Shown piece after piece: positions 29,167-39,956 of a stretch of 64,000 bases of DNA; the first letter of the stretch is position 1; every line of letters starts with the position of its first letter. The position numbers and the translations under genes are program-made. Origin of the DNA: Dechloromonas denitrificans (GTDB taxonomy: Bacteria > Pseudomonadota > Gammaproteobacteria > Burkholderiales > Rhodocyclaceae); assembly GCF_001551835.1 (NCBI RefSeq), contig NZ_LODL01000019.1, positions 361,859-425,858 on the forward strand, in the 5' to 3' direction. Below the pieces are notes generated by a model. It did no database searches. It was not told the origin of the DNA and saw nothing but the letters and a program-made list of their open reading frames with translations.

Positions 29167-29758
29167 CTAGCTGTCGCCGGGAAAACCGGGCAAACGTGGC
29201 GGTTGACCGCAGGCATCGCACAAAATCTCCGGTTCGAAGGCCGCATGACAGGCCAATTCCCCCTGCTCGCGCCAATCCGTCTTCAGTGGCGCGACGCGGA
29301 CCAGGACGACGCCGGCACGGACCATGTCGAGGTACTCGGCGACGCTGCGCGAAACGTCGATGACCCGCCGCCGATGCTTGGTATGCATGCGGTCATTGAC
29401 CTTGACGATGGCGCAGCGGTCGTTATCCAGCCGACGCACGGCGAGCATGCTGCCGAGCGGAAAATGATTGGTTGCCGCGGTGAACTGACGGACATCGAAA
29501 CGTTCGCCAGTCGAGGTTTTGCGGCCCTGGAAACCGCTGCCGTAAAAACTCGCCGAGCCATGCAGGCCGGTGGTGTCGCTCTCGATAATTTCGGCCGCCC
29601 CGATTTCGACCCTCGGTGATGACGGCTTGCGCACCGGCCGCTTGGCCGACTTGCCGGCCACCGGTTTGGCCGCCGACTTCTTGCCCGCCGCCGCAAGCGA
29701 CGGCGCGACATTCAACAACAACAGGCCGCATGCCAGAGCAGCGGCCTGTCGCAGCCGT

Positions 29759-29787
<29 letters not shown>
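29167..29787 (-). CDS. RlpA-like double-psi beta-barrel protein
   Basis: 206 residues, GTG start, with an N-terminal hydrophobic segment ([18 protein letters not shown]), so exported or anchored. A basic linker precedes the barrel: [49 protein letters not shown]. RlpA proteins cleave naked peptidoglycan at septa. The usual TAAH segment reads TAATNH here, so a catalytic His may be shifted or lost. The last five residues before the stop follow [11 protein letters not shown]. The start lies inside the purM stop region (29-bp overlap). Confidence 0.82.
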
Positions 29788-30799
<1,012 letters not shown>

Positions 30800-30931
30800 G
30801 GTCCGGTAAGCTCGCCGTGAAGGGCGAATATCCGCTGTAAAAAAAGAGGATTTTACCCGAAAGCGACAAGCTCCCCTAACCCGGCCGCGCGTCGGGGGAT
30901 TCCGGCCACCGTTAATGGCAACGGGATGAAT

Positions 30932-30937
30932 TATCAT
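30932..30937 (+). promoter_or_regulatory. -10 box of the CreB-like gene at leaderless distance
   Basis: TATCAT, seven bases before the ATG at 30945. This is the same spacing as at mutL and norE, and it argues for the inner start codon of this gene. Confidence 0.45.
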
Positions 30938-31628
30938 GGCGGCCATGAAAATCCTGATCGTCGATGACGAACCCGCCATCTCCGACACGCTGGCCTATGC
31001 GTTGCGCAGCGACGGCTTCACGACGGAAAGCTGCACGCTCGGCGCCGAGGCGCTGGCGCTACTCGGCCGCGGCGACCACGATCTGGTCGTCCTCGATGTC
31101 GGCCTGCCCGATATCAGCGGTTTCGACGTCTGCCGCAGTCTGCGCCGGCAATCCGATATCCCGGTCCTGTTCCTGACCGCCCGTTCCGACGAGGTCGACC
31201 GCATCGTCGGCCTCGAACTCGGCGGCGACGATTACGTCGCCAAGCCGTTCAGCCCGCGCGAGGTGGTTTCCCGCATCCGCGCCATCCTGCGCCGCCTGCG
31301 CCCCGAGCCGCGCCTGGCCGCGCCGGCGCCCGCCCCGGCCGGCCGCTTCGCGGTCGACGCCGACGGCCAGCGCATCGCCTATCACGGCCACTGGCTCGGC
31401 CTGACCCGCTACGAGTACCTGCTGCTGGCGCTGCTGCTCGACCGCCCGGGGCGCATCCTGAGCCGGACGCAGATCATGGAAAACGTCTGGCAGGACGGCG
31501 GCGAAAGCCTGGAACGCACTGTCGACACCCACATCAAGACCCTGCGCGGCAAGCTGCGCGCGCTGCACCCGGACGAGGACGTCATCCTGACCCATCGCGG
31601 CCTCGGCTACAGCGTCGTCGCCGGGTAG
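30936..31628 (+). CDS. creB: OmpR-family response regulator, CreB-like
   Basis: 230 residues (227 if the ATG at 30945 is used, [11 protein letters not shown]). Receiver with phospho-acceptor D51 (counting from 30945) in VVLDVGLPD, switch Lys in [13 protein letters not shown], and a winged-helix output domain ([18 protein letters not shown], then THRGLGYSV). Paired with a CreC-like kinase 7 bp downstream. CreB of Gammaproteobacteria binds TTCAC-N6-TTCAC, and this motif is found upstream of creD at 39864. Confidence 0.88.
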   Translation: MAAMKILIVDDEPAISDTLAYALRSDGFTTESCTLGAEALALLGRGDHDLVVLDVGLPDISGFDVCRSLRRQSDIPVLFLTARSDEVDRIVGLELGGDDYVAKPFSPREVVSRIRAILRRLRPEPRLAAPAPAPAGRFAVDADGQRIAYHGHWLGLTRYEYLLLALLLDRPGRILSRTQIMENVWQDGGESLERTVDTHIKTLRGKLRALHPDEDVILTHRGLGYSVVAG

Positions 31629-31635
31629 TGCTGCG

Positions 31636-33063
31636 GTGAACATCTCCGTCCGCCTCTTTTTCGGCTACTTCCTGGTCGTCGGCCTCGCCGCCTGGTTCGT
31701 CCTCAACACCTTCACCAAGGAAACCGAACCCGGCATCCGCCAGGCCACCGAGGAAACCCTGGTCGACACCGCCCACGTGCTGGCCGAAATGGCGGCACTT
31801 GAACTGTCGGCCGGGCACATCGGCCAGGGCAGCTTCGCCGCCTCGATCCGCGCCGCCAGCCGGCGCAGCCCGCAAGCGGTGATCTCCGGCGTGCATAAGG
31901 AAACCGTCGATTTCCGCGTCTATATCACCAACCCCAAAGGCATCGTCGTCTATGACTCGGAGGCAAGCGCGCTCGGCGCCGATTTCTCCGGCTGGCGCGA
32001 CATCGCCCGCGTGCTGCGCGGCGAGTACGGCGCGCGCAGCACGCGCGACGACCCGGACGATCCCTATTCCTCGGTGATGTACGTCGCCGCGCCGATCTTC
32101 TGGCAGGGCGAGCTGATCGGCGTGCTGTCGCTGGCCAAGCCGATGTCCTCGGTCGCCCCCTACGTCGAGCGCGCCGCCCAGCGCGTCAAGCAGGCCGGCC
32201 TGCTGTTGCTCGCCGCCACCGCCGCCATCGGCCTCTTTTTCTCCGGCTGGCTGAGCTGGTCGATCAACCGCCTGCGCGCCTACGCCCGCGCCGTCGCCGA
32301 AGGCGGCAAGGCCGAACCGCCGACCAGCGGCGGCCGCCAGCTGTCCGAACTGGCCCGCGCCCTGGCCCAGATGCGCGAAAAGCTGGAAGGCAAGCAATAC
32401 GTCGAGAAATACGTGCAAAACCTGGCGCACGAGATGAAAAGCCCGCTCACCGCCGTCATCGGCGCCGCCGAAATCCTCGAAGGCGACCCGCCGGCCGCCG
32501 ATCGCCGCCGCTTCGCCGACAGCATCAGCGAACAGGCCCGCCGCCTGCAGGCGATCATCGAGCGCATGCTGATGCTGGCCCGCGTCGAGCAATTGCAGTC
32601 GCCGGAAGGCATTGCTGCGGTCGACCTGGAAAAAACGCTAAAAACCGCCATCGCCCTACGCCGGCAACCACTCGACGCTCGCCAGCTGACCTGCCAACTG
32701 AGCGCCGATGCCGCACCCAGCATCCGCGGCGACGCCTTCCTGCTGCAACAGGCCATCCTCAACCTGCTCGACAACGCCATCGAATTCGCCCCGGCCGGCA
32801 GCCGCCTCGAAATCGGCCTGGCCAGCACTGAAGGCATTGCCGAAATCACCGTCCGCGACTACGGCCAAGGCGCCCCCGACTACGCGCTGCCGCAATTGTT
32901 CGACCGTTTCTACTCCCTGCCCCGCCCGGCCACCGGCCGCAAAAGCACCGGCCTCGGCCTGGCGCTGGTCCGCGAAGTGGCAAGGCTGCATGGCGGCGAA
33001 GCGGGGTTCGAGAATCATCCGGCCGGCGGCGGGCGGGCCTGGATTCGCCTGCCGCTGGCCTGA
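31636..33063 (+). CDS. creC: Sensor histidine kinase, CreC-like
   Basis: 475 residues, GTG start. TM1 (VRLFFGYFLVVGLAAWFVL), a periplasmic sensor of about 150 residues with a PAS-like FRVYITNPKGIVVYDSE segment, TM2 (LLLLAATAAIGLFFSGWL), HAMP, H-box AHEMKSPLTAVIG (H265), and an ATPase domain with NLLDNAIEFA, DYGQGAPDY and KSTGLGLALVREV. CreC senses metabolic or envelope signals in enteric bacteria. The ligand is not known. The pair is followed by an unrelated diguanylate cyclase gene after 168 bp. Confidence 0.9.
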   Translation: MNISVRLFFGYFLVVGLAAWFVLNTFTKETEPGIRQATEETLVDTAHVLAEMAALELSAGHIGQGSFAASIRAASRRSPQAVISGVHKETVDFRVYITNPKGIVVYDSEASALGADFSGWRDIARVLRGEYGARSTRDDPDDPYSSVMYVAAPIFWQGELIGVLSLAKPMSSVAPYVERAAQRVKQAGLLLLAATAAIGLFFSGWLSWSINRLRAYARAVAEGGKAEPPTSGGRQLSELARALAQMREKLEGKQYVEKYVQNLAHEMKSPLTAVIGAAEILEGDPPAADRRRFADSISEQARRLQAIIERMLMLARVEQLQSPEGIAAVDLEKTLKTAIALRRQPLDARQLTCQLSADAAPSIRGDAFLLQQAILNLLDNAIEFAPAGSRLEIGLASTEGIAEITVRDYGQGAPDYALPQLFDRFYSLPRPATGRKSTGLGLALVREVARLHGGEAGFENHPAGGGRAWIRLPLA

Positions 33064-33231
33064 GACCAAACAACAGGGTCGAGCGCGGCCATAAATCATC
33101 GGCCGCCTCTTGCCGCATCCCGGGGTGGCAATGCCATACTACGGCTCACCCAACAGGCAGGCCGTTGCGGCCTGACTCAAATACAAAAATTCGGGAGCGG
33201 CACCACGCCCCCAATCAAGGAAGCGAGCGAC

Positions 33232-34179
33232 ATGTCTGACGTCAGCGATCTCAGCAGTGACAGTGCTGTGTATAAAACCCTTCTTGAATCGACCAAAGCC
33301 ATTCCGTGGAAGATCGACTGGCAAACCATGACATTTGCCTACATTGGGCCACAGATCGAGCCCCTGCTCGGCTGGAGCCAGGAGAGCTGGTACTCAGCGA
33401 ACGACTGGGCGATGCGCATCCATCCAGAAGATCGCGACCATGTAGTCAATTTCTGCATTGCCCAGTCGAAGGCCGGGGTCGACCACGAAGCTGACTACCG
33501 GGCGCTGACCAAGGAAAACGGTTATGTCTGGATCCGCGATGTCGTTCACGTCGTCCGCAATGACCAGGGCGAAGTCGAATCGCTGATCGGCTTCATGTTC
33601 GACATCAGCGAGCGCAAGAAGACCGAAGAAAAATTGCTCATCCTGCAAAAGGAACTGGAAGCACTGTCCTTCAAGGACGGACTGACCGGCATTGCCAACC
33701 GCCGGCAGCTGGATGCCAGCCTGGACAGGGAATGGGAAAGTGCGCGCAGCAGTCGGTCGCCGCTATCGCTGCTCCTGTTCGATGTCGATTTCTTCAAGCA
33801 GTTCAACGACCTGTATGGTCATGTCCAGGGCGATAAATGCCTGACCGACATTGCGCAAACCCTGAACCTGGCGGCAGTGGGCCCGCGCGATATCGTGGCA
33901 CGCTTCGGTGGCGAGGAATTTGTCATTTTGTTGCCGGAAACCGATGCCCTCGGTGCGCAGAGGGTCGCCAAACGCTGCCAGCGCCTGATCGAAAAACAGG
34001 CAATCGCTCATGCCCAATCGCCGCACGGTCAACTGGTCACCGCCAGCATCGGTATCGGCACCGTCGTGCCCGGCCAGCACATGAGCACCACCGACTTCAT
34101 CCAGGCAGTCGATCGACAATTGTATGCGGCCAAGCAAAACGGCAGGAATCGGATCGAAATGGTGCAGATAGGCACATAA
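33232..34179 (+). CDS. PAS-GGDEF diguanylate cyclase
   Basis: 315 residues, no membrane helix. A PAS/PAC domain occupies about 20-135 (WKIDWQTMTFAYIGPQIEPL, then RDVVHVVRNDQGEVESLIGF). GGDEF follows, with GLTGIANRRQLD and the active-site GGEEF at 226-230, so it can probably make c-di-GMP. An I-site RxxD is not obvious. The cytoplasmic PAS suggests control by a small ligand or redox state. AGGAAGCGAG precedes the ATG. Confidence 0.93.
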   Translation: MSDVSDLSSDSAVYKTLLESTKAIPWKIDWQTMTFAYIGPQIEPLLGWSQESWYSANDWAMRIHPEDRDHVVNFCIAQSKAGVDHEADYRALTKENGYVWIRDVVHVVRNDQGEVESLIGFMFDISERKKTEEKLLILQKELEALSFKDGLTGIANRRQLDASLDREWESARSSRSPLSLLLFDVDFFKQFNDLYGHVQGDKCLTDIAQTLNLAAVGPRDIVARFGGEEFVILLPETDALGAQRVAKRCQRLIEKQAIAHAQSPHGQLVTASIGIGTVVPGQHMSTTDFIQAVDRQLYAAKQNGRNRIEMVQIGT

Positions 34180-34198
34180 AGCGCAGGCCAATCTGTAC

Positions 34199-34807
34199 TC
34201 AGTGCGGACCTGCGCTGGCGGCGCCACTGCCAGCTTGCCACTGATCGACAAACACCCTGGCATCAGCCAGCAAGTATTCAAAATCTGCCGCGAATCCAGC
34301 AGCGTCGGCCAGAAACTCCGCCTCTCCGCCAAGCAGAGGATTCGGCCGCCGGGCGCGCTGCGCCATTCGGCTTAGCACGTCGGCCATGCCGTCCAATTCG
34401 GCATAGCTCTGCAACCAATCCTCTTGCGCCATCAAGCGCATCGCGAAACCCGCAGACTCGGGCAGATCGTCTAGGCGAGCCTCAATCTGACGATAGACCG
34501 ACTGGCAATACGATGGAAGCACTGCCGGGTGAAAGCGCGCCCAATCGCGGGCCAGAACATGATCGTAAAAGATGTCCACCAACACGCCCGCATAGCGCCG
34601 CCGTGCTGGCGAGATTCGCGAGCGGCTACGACAAAAAGCAGGATGGGTTTCGACAAAACCGTCGATGGCCCGGTGCAAGGCGACCCCTTGCGCCAAATCC
34701 GCTGGCAGGTCGCCGGGCAGCAGCCCTTTGATCCAGTCACCGACCACGCCACCAACCATCAAGGCGGGTGTTTTTTCGGCGAGAACGGCATGGGCCAGGA
34801 AATTCAT
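34199..34807 (-). CDS. Acyl carrier protein phosphodiesterase (AcpH/DUF479)
   Basis: 202 residues from MNFLAHAVLAEKTPALMVGG. The conserved acidic and His residues of the HD-like DUF479 family are visible in GDWIKG, HRAIDGFVETHP, RRRYAGVLVDIFYDHVLA and WARFHP. It cleaves the phosphopantetheine arm of holo-ACP. The downstream gap to 35061 (254 bp) holds no gene I can recognise. Confidence 0.88.
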   Translation of the reverse strand: MNFLAHAVLAEKTPALMVGGVVGDWIKGLLPGDLPADLAQGVALHRAIDGFVETHPAFCRSRSRISPARRRYAGVLVDIFYDHVLARDWARFHPAVLPSYCQSVYRQIEARLDDLPESAGFAMRLMAQEDWLQSYAELDGMADVLSRMAQRARRPNPLLGGEAEFLADAAGFAADFEYLLADARVFVDQWQAGSGAASAGPH

Positions 34808-35061
34808 CGGAACACTTTAACAAGAATTTTTGAGGTCCCCCTCAAAACGAATGGCCGATGGGAAGTCCGGTTGCTGATCGGATAGACCCAACGGCCATTT
34901 TCGCCGGCCCAACTTGATCTTGGCTTCTGCCAAGGGTTGAGGACTTCCTCTCCAGAAACCGGGCATCCTGAACTGAGATCCAAGCATCAGAGCAATTTGG
35001 CTCGATTTCTCTGGGGGGCACTTTCAGTATAGGTCGTGATTCGGGAAAAGTTAGGGGCGTA
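34808..35061. other. Gene-free gap of 254 bp
   Basis: No open reading frame with a ribosome site, no tRNA fold and no clear terminator T-tract. The composition is less GC-rich than the surroundings (for example around 34970-35050). It could be a degraded insert, but I see no IS end or repeat that proves it. Confidence 0.5.
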
Positions 35062-35553
35062 CTAAAAGACGCCCATTGCCAGACCCGCCGCCAGCGCAGC
35101 ACCAAGCTCGGCGCAACGGGCCAGTTCATCGGGTGGAATTTTCTTGGGGGCCAGGATGGCCTCCGGCGTCTGGGCATGGGTGCACACGATCAAAGGCTCG
35201 GCGACCGCCTTCAGCCGCCAACCAGTGGCGATGCGCTCGATCTGGCGGGCGGCATTGGCGCCATCGCTGCCGGCACAGATCAGCGTCGCATAGGGGCGGC
35301 CGTTGATCCGGTCGAGGGCAGCGTAATAGCTGCGGTCGAAAAAATCCTTGAGCAGCCCGGACATGGCGCCGAGGTTCTCCGGCGTGGCGAACAGATAGCC
35401 ATCAGCGGCGATCACATCGTCGCCCCCGGCGGCGGCGGCATGCAGCAGACGGGGAACGACCTCCGGCTCGGTCGCCGCGCCGGAGGCCGCCGCCTTGGCC
35501 ATTTGCAATGCACCGCCGGTCAGCGAGTGATAGACGATAAGCAGGGTTTTCAT
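35062..35553 (-). CDS. Flavodoxin-family protein
   Basis: 163 residues with the flavodoxin phosphate loop YHSLTGGALQMAKA, then GYLFATPENLGAMSGLLKDFFDR (the FMN isoalloxazine loop). Probably an NAD(P)H-dependent FMN reductase or redox carrier in the cytoplasm. The partner is unknown. Divergent from tyrS. Confidence 0.85.
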   Translation of the reverse strand: MKTLLIVYHSLTGGALQMAKAAASGAATEPEVVPRLLHAAAAGGDDVIAADGYLFATPENLGAMSGLLKDFFDRSYYAALDRINGRPYATLICAGSDGANAARQIERIATGWRLKAVAEPLIVCTHAQTPEAILAPKKIPPDELARCAELGAALAAGLAMGVF

Positions 35554-35632
35554 CGGGTCAATGTCGTGTTTCGTATCTTGCTGAGTCAGACAGCAATGCC
35601 TGCCTTTAGGTCCGGGCGCCGTCGGCCTCTGC

Positions 35633-35638
35633 TAAAAT
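35633..35638 (+). promoter_or_regulatory. -10 box upstream of tyrS
   Basis: TAAAAT, 63 bases before the tyrS ATG, giving a leader of about 55 nucleotides. No matching -35 at 17 bp. No T-box-type leader is seen. Confidence 0.4.
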
Positions 35639-35701
35639 CGCGGGTCCGATTTTTTGGCGCCGGTTTTTGACTCAAGGCGCCCGCCCTGTGGAGAAAACGC
35701 A

Positions 35702-36976
<1,275 letters not shown>

Positions 36977-36998
36977 AGCCGGCCAATCAAAGCCAAAA

Positions 36999-37033
36999 GG
37001 CGCCGACCAGTCCGCTGGTCGGCGCCTTTTTTA
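36999..37033. terminator. Bidirectional terminator after tyrS
   Basis: GGCGCCGACCAG (36999-37010), loop TCCG, CTGGTCGGCGCC (37015-37026), then seven T residues. AAAA flanks the left side, so it also ends the rlmA-like gene on the other strand. Confidence 0.95.
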
Positions 37034-37035
37034 CG

Positions 37036-37884
37036 TCAATCCGCCGCGTTCCGCACAAAGCACGTCAGGCGGACATCCACCGTCACCGACAGCGCCGTCA
37101 GCGCTGCCGCCCTGGCCCGCCCTTCGGCGCTGGCCCGGTAGAGATGCGGCGTCATCGCCAGCAGGTCGGCGATCTGCTCCTGGCCGCTGAGGTCTAGCGG
37201 GAAGCGGACGCTTTCGCTGTCCAGGCTGGTAAAGCCGGCCGGCGTCTGCTGGTCGGCGGGGCGCTCCGGCTTCAGCACCGGGTAGATTATTTCGCGCAAT
37301 TCACGCAGGTGATCCGGCCCGGCATCGACCTGCAACAAGCGGCCACCGGCCTTGAGAACGCGGGCAAACTCGCCATAGACCGGAAAGCCGAACATGCACA
37401 ACAGCCGATCGAGCGTCCCCGGCAGCACCGGCAGATTGGCATTGCTGCCGACCACCCAGTTCGGCCGCTTGTCCTGCTTGGCGGCCGAGAGTACCGCCCA
37501 TTTCGAGATATCCAGGCCGAGCATGGCCAGGCTCTGGCCGTCCGCTGTCGTCGCCGCTGCCAACTGGCGCATGTAGTAGCCCTCGCCGCAACCGGCATCG
37601 AGGCAACTGGCGGCGGCCGGCAGGTCGGCCAGCACGGCCCGGCTGACCGCCGCGGCAATCGGCTGGTAGTTGCCGGCATTGAGGAAGCGCCGGCGGGCGG
37701 CGACCATCTCCTTGCTGTCCCCCGGGTCGAGCGAGCGTTTTTTCTGCACCGGCAGCAGGTGGGTGTAGCCCTGCGCGGCAATGTCGAAACTGTGCCCGGC
37801 GGCGCAACGCCAGCTCGTGCCCTGGCAATACAACGGAGCGCCATCGAGCGGGCAGGCCAGCGCCTGGAAGGGAGTGATGCTCAT
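37036..37884 (-). CDS. RlmA-family 23S rRNA guanine-N1 methyltransferase
   Basis: 282 residues from MSITPFQALACPLDGAPLYC. An N-terminal zinc-knuckle region (C11, C20, C27, H31) and HSFDIAAQGYTHLLPVQKKRS, the typical RlmA block, are followed by SAM motif I CLDAGCGEGYYMRQL and VVGSNANLPVLPG. The family methylates 23S rRNA G745 or G748. I leave the symbol empty because RlmA and TlrB-type members cannot be told apart here. ATG 37884 is preferred over a longer frame from 37947. Confidence 0.9.
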   Translation of the reverse strand: MSITPFQALACPLDGAPLYCQGTSWRCAAGHSFDIAAQGYTHLLPVQKKRSLDPGDSKEMVAARRRFLNAGNYQPIAAAVSRAVLADLPAAASCLDAGCGEGYYMRQLAAATTADGQSLAMLGLDISKWAVLSAAKQDKRPNWVVGSNANLPVLPGTLDRLLCMFGFPVYGEFARVLKAGGRLLQVDAGPDHLRELREIIYPVLKPERPADQQTPAGFTSLDSESVRFPLDLSGQEQIADLLAMTPHLYRASAEGRARAAALTALSVTVDVRLTCFVRNAAD

Positions 37885-38146
37885 CGGACGACTTTCCCCG
37901 ACGCGTTGTCCCGGCCAATCTGCTTCATAAAAATTGTCCAACTCCATGCGCTAAAGTGAGTAGATGGTATCGAGAAATCGATAAAATCTTTCGGTCACTT
38001 TCAAGATTTCCGTCTGACCGCAGGCAAACCAAATCTGACACAGATCATTCGATTTAATCGAACGATGCATTATGTTTTTACTCGTTAATATTTTCACCAT
38101 CCTGAACTAGGATGACTCACTCGATGACCACCGGAGATTCAAGCGA

Positions 38147-38365
38147 ATGAAGATGACGACAGCTATTGAGCGCGGCACCGAATACCTTTGCATCAAGCTG
38201 GGCGAGGTTGTAACGGCGATCCAACAAGTCGCCGTGGTCAAAGGCCTCGCCATGTGGGAAGTTGAACGGACATTGGGTGGCGGAACGAGAAAGCGCCTGA
38301 TCGTGCCGGCCCGCTCGCTGCTGCCGCTCGGCGGCCCGGGGACGGGCGGCCTGCAAGGCGCCTAG
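38147..38365 (+). CDS. 72-residue hypothetical protein
   Basis: Starts MKMTTAIERGTEYLCIKLGE and ends GGLQGA. GGAG lies about ten bases before the ATG. A strong terminator follows at once, which supports a real short transcript. No known motif. The C-terminal Gly/Leu/Pro-rich tail is odd. The 262-bp gap before it (37885-38146) is less GC-rich than its surroundings and shows no other gene. Confidence 0.5.
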   Translation: MKMTTAIERGTEYLCIKLGEVVTAIQQVAVVKGLAMWEVERTLGGGTRKRLIVPARSLLPLGGPGTGGLQGA

Positions 38366-38384
38366 GCGCCAACCGGCAAAATAC

Positions 38385-38425
38385 GGGCATTTCCGGCGGT
38401 CGACCGCCGGAAATGCCCTTTTTTT
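38385..38425. terminator. Bidirectional terminator with a 17-bp perfect stem
   Basis: GGGCATTTCCGGCGGTC (38385-38401) and its exact complement (38402-38418) with no spacer between the arms, then seven T residues. It separates the short gene at 38147 from hflX on the other strand. Confidence 0.93.
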
Positions 38426-38439
38426 CGCCTCGCCGAAAC

Positions 38440-39753
38440 CTAGCCGGGCTGCGCCTGGGCAAACTGCCCGCGCAAACCCTCGATCGCCTCGGCTTCACCC
38501 CGCAGGCGGAAGAAGGCGCCGTCTTCGTCGGCCCGTTCCTCCAGCACCTGGCAACTGGCGTAGATGTCCTTGCGCAACTGCTGGGCCGACCAGGGCAGGA
38601 AAAGTTCGGCTTCGACCAGCCCCTGCTGGAAGAAGGCAATGATGGTCAGGCGCAGCTTCGCCACTTCGTCCGGACGGCGGGCGCTCATCACGACGCAATC
38701 CGGGTATTTGGCGCGCAGGGCGGCTTCGCACTCGGCCTGCGCCGCGGCGTCGCCGACATGGTCAATCTTGTTGAAGATGCGCAGACGCGGCACGGTGTCG
38801 GCGTCGATCTCGGCCAGCACCTTGTCGGTAACTTCCAGTTGGCGCTCGAAACCGGGGTCGCTGGCATCGATGACATGGAGCAGCAGGCCGGCATCGAGCG
38901 CTTCGTCGAGGGTCGATTTGAACGAAGCGACCAGGCCGTGCGGCAGGTTCTTGATGAAGCCGACGGTGTCGCTGACCAGCACGCGCGGCACGCTTTCCGG
39001 GTGCAGCGTGCGCACCGTGGTGTCGAGCGTCGCGAACAGCTTGTTGGCGACCAGCACTTCGCTGCCGGTCAGGGCGCGCATCAGCGTCGATTTGCCGGCA
39101 TTGGTGTAGCCGACCAGGGCGACGCTGGCCAGGCCCTGGCGTTCCTGGCGGCGGGCGCGCTGGGTCTTGCGCTCGGCTTCCATGGCGACGATTTCCAGTT
39201 GCAGTTCGGCGATCCGGTCGCGGATCTTGCGGCGATCCAGTTCGGTGTGCGATTCGCCGGCGCCGCGGCCGCCGACGCCACTGCGTTGCCGGCCCTGCGG
39301 TCCGGCCAGCTTGGCGGCTTCGCGCAGGCGCGGCGCCATGTAGCCGAGGCGGGCGATTTCGACCTGCGCCTTGGCAGCGCGCGAGCGGGCGTTGTTGTGG
39401 AAGATTTCGAGGATGACCATGGTGCGGTCCATGACGCCGCAGCCGGTTTCCTTTTCCAGATTGCGAGCCTGCGACGGCGAGATTTCGTGATCGACCAGCA
39501 CGGCCTCGATCTCGCATTCGGCTTCGTGGTTTACGAAGTGTTCGATTTCCTGGCGCTTGCCGATCCCGAGATAACCCGTCGTATCGAAACTGCCCCGCTT
39601 CTGGATGAAGGTGCGGACCACCGTGTAACCGAGCGTCTTGGCCAGTTCGCGCAGTTCGGCCAGCGAGGCCTCGAATTCAATGTCGCTGACCTGGGGCAGC
39701 TGGACGGACGCCACCACGGCGTAGACGGGCTTCTCTTTGACTTCTGTTTGCAT
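38440..39753 (-). CDS. hflX: Ribosome-dissociating GTPase HflX
   Basis: 437 residues from MQTEVKEKPVYAVVASVQLP. The N-terminal HflX domain shows TGYLGIGKRQEI, VDHEISPSQARNLE and DRTMVILEIFHNNARS. The GTPase domain has the P-loop GYTNAGKST, the G3 segment SDTVGFIKNLPHGLVASFKS and NKID (G4). It splits stalled ribosomes after heat or other stress. A TTG at 39780 could extend it by nine codons. hfq is not adjacent, unlike in enteric bacteria. Confidence 0.96.
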   Translation of the reverse strand: MQTEVKEKPVYAVVASVQLPQVSDIEFEASLAELRELAKTLGYTVVRTFIQKRGSFDTTGYLGIGKRQEIEHFVNHEAECEIEAVLVDHEISPSQARNLEKETGCGVMDRTMVILEIFHNNARSRAAKAQVEIARLGYMAPRLREAAKLAGPQGRQRSGVGGRGAGESHTELDRRKIRDRIAELQLEIVAMEAERKTQRARRQERQGLASVALVGYTNAGKSTLMRALTGSEVLVANKLFATLDTTVRTLHPESVPRVLVSDTVGFIKNLPHGLVASFKSTLDEALDAGLLLHVIDASDPGFERQLEVTDKVLAEIDADTVPRLRIFNKIDHVGDAAAQAECEAALRAKYPDCVVMSARRPDEVAKLRLTIIAFFQQGLVEAELFLPWSAQQLRKDIYASCQVLEERADEDGAFFRLRGEAEAIEGLRGQFAQAQPG

Positions 39754-39863
39754 TCCTGAATTGCTTCTTTCTATGGGCAAAGACAGATAGTACCTGTCAA
39801 AGCGCGGTGTACCGGCATCCGGTGACCGCCCGCCACCCTCGCCCGGCCAGCCGAAAACCCGGC

Positions 39864-39911
39864 TTCACGCCCGCTTCACACGGCTTCACGCCGGCTTCGA
39901 CAGGCGTTCAC
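39864..39911 (+). promoter_or_regulatory. Tandem cre-tag-like repeats upstream of creD
   Basis: Five TTCAC-type half-sites in 48 bp: TTCAC (39864), TTCAC (39875), TTCAC (39885), TTCGA (39896) and TTCAC (39907). Spacers are 6, 5, 6 and 6 bp. The first pair is an exact TTCAC-N6-TTCAC, the published CreB binding tag. It ends 45 bp before the creD ATG, a suitable place for an activator. Confidence 0.75.
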
Positions 39912-39956
39912 ACAGCAGGCCGAGACTGGGCTCACTTTCAAACAAGGGAGCCTGAA

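Noticed and set aside
33064..33231. c-di-GMP riboswitch before the diguanylate cyclase
   Set aside because: The gap has only a short GGCC hairpin. The conserved GEMM core sequence is absent.
34808..35061. Possible insertion-sequence remnant
   Set aside because: Less GC-rich than the surroundings, but no terminal inverted repeats, target duplication or transposase fragment could be seen.
39807..39956. N-terminal extension of creD by 50 codons
   Set aside because: The segment holds the TTCAC repeats and would encode Pro/Arg-rich residues before the natural TM start. A good ribosome site lies just before 39957.
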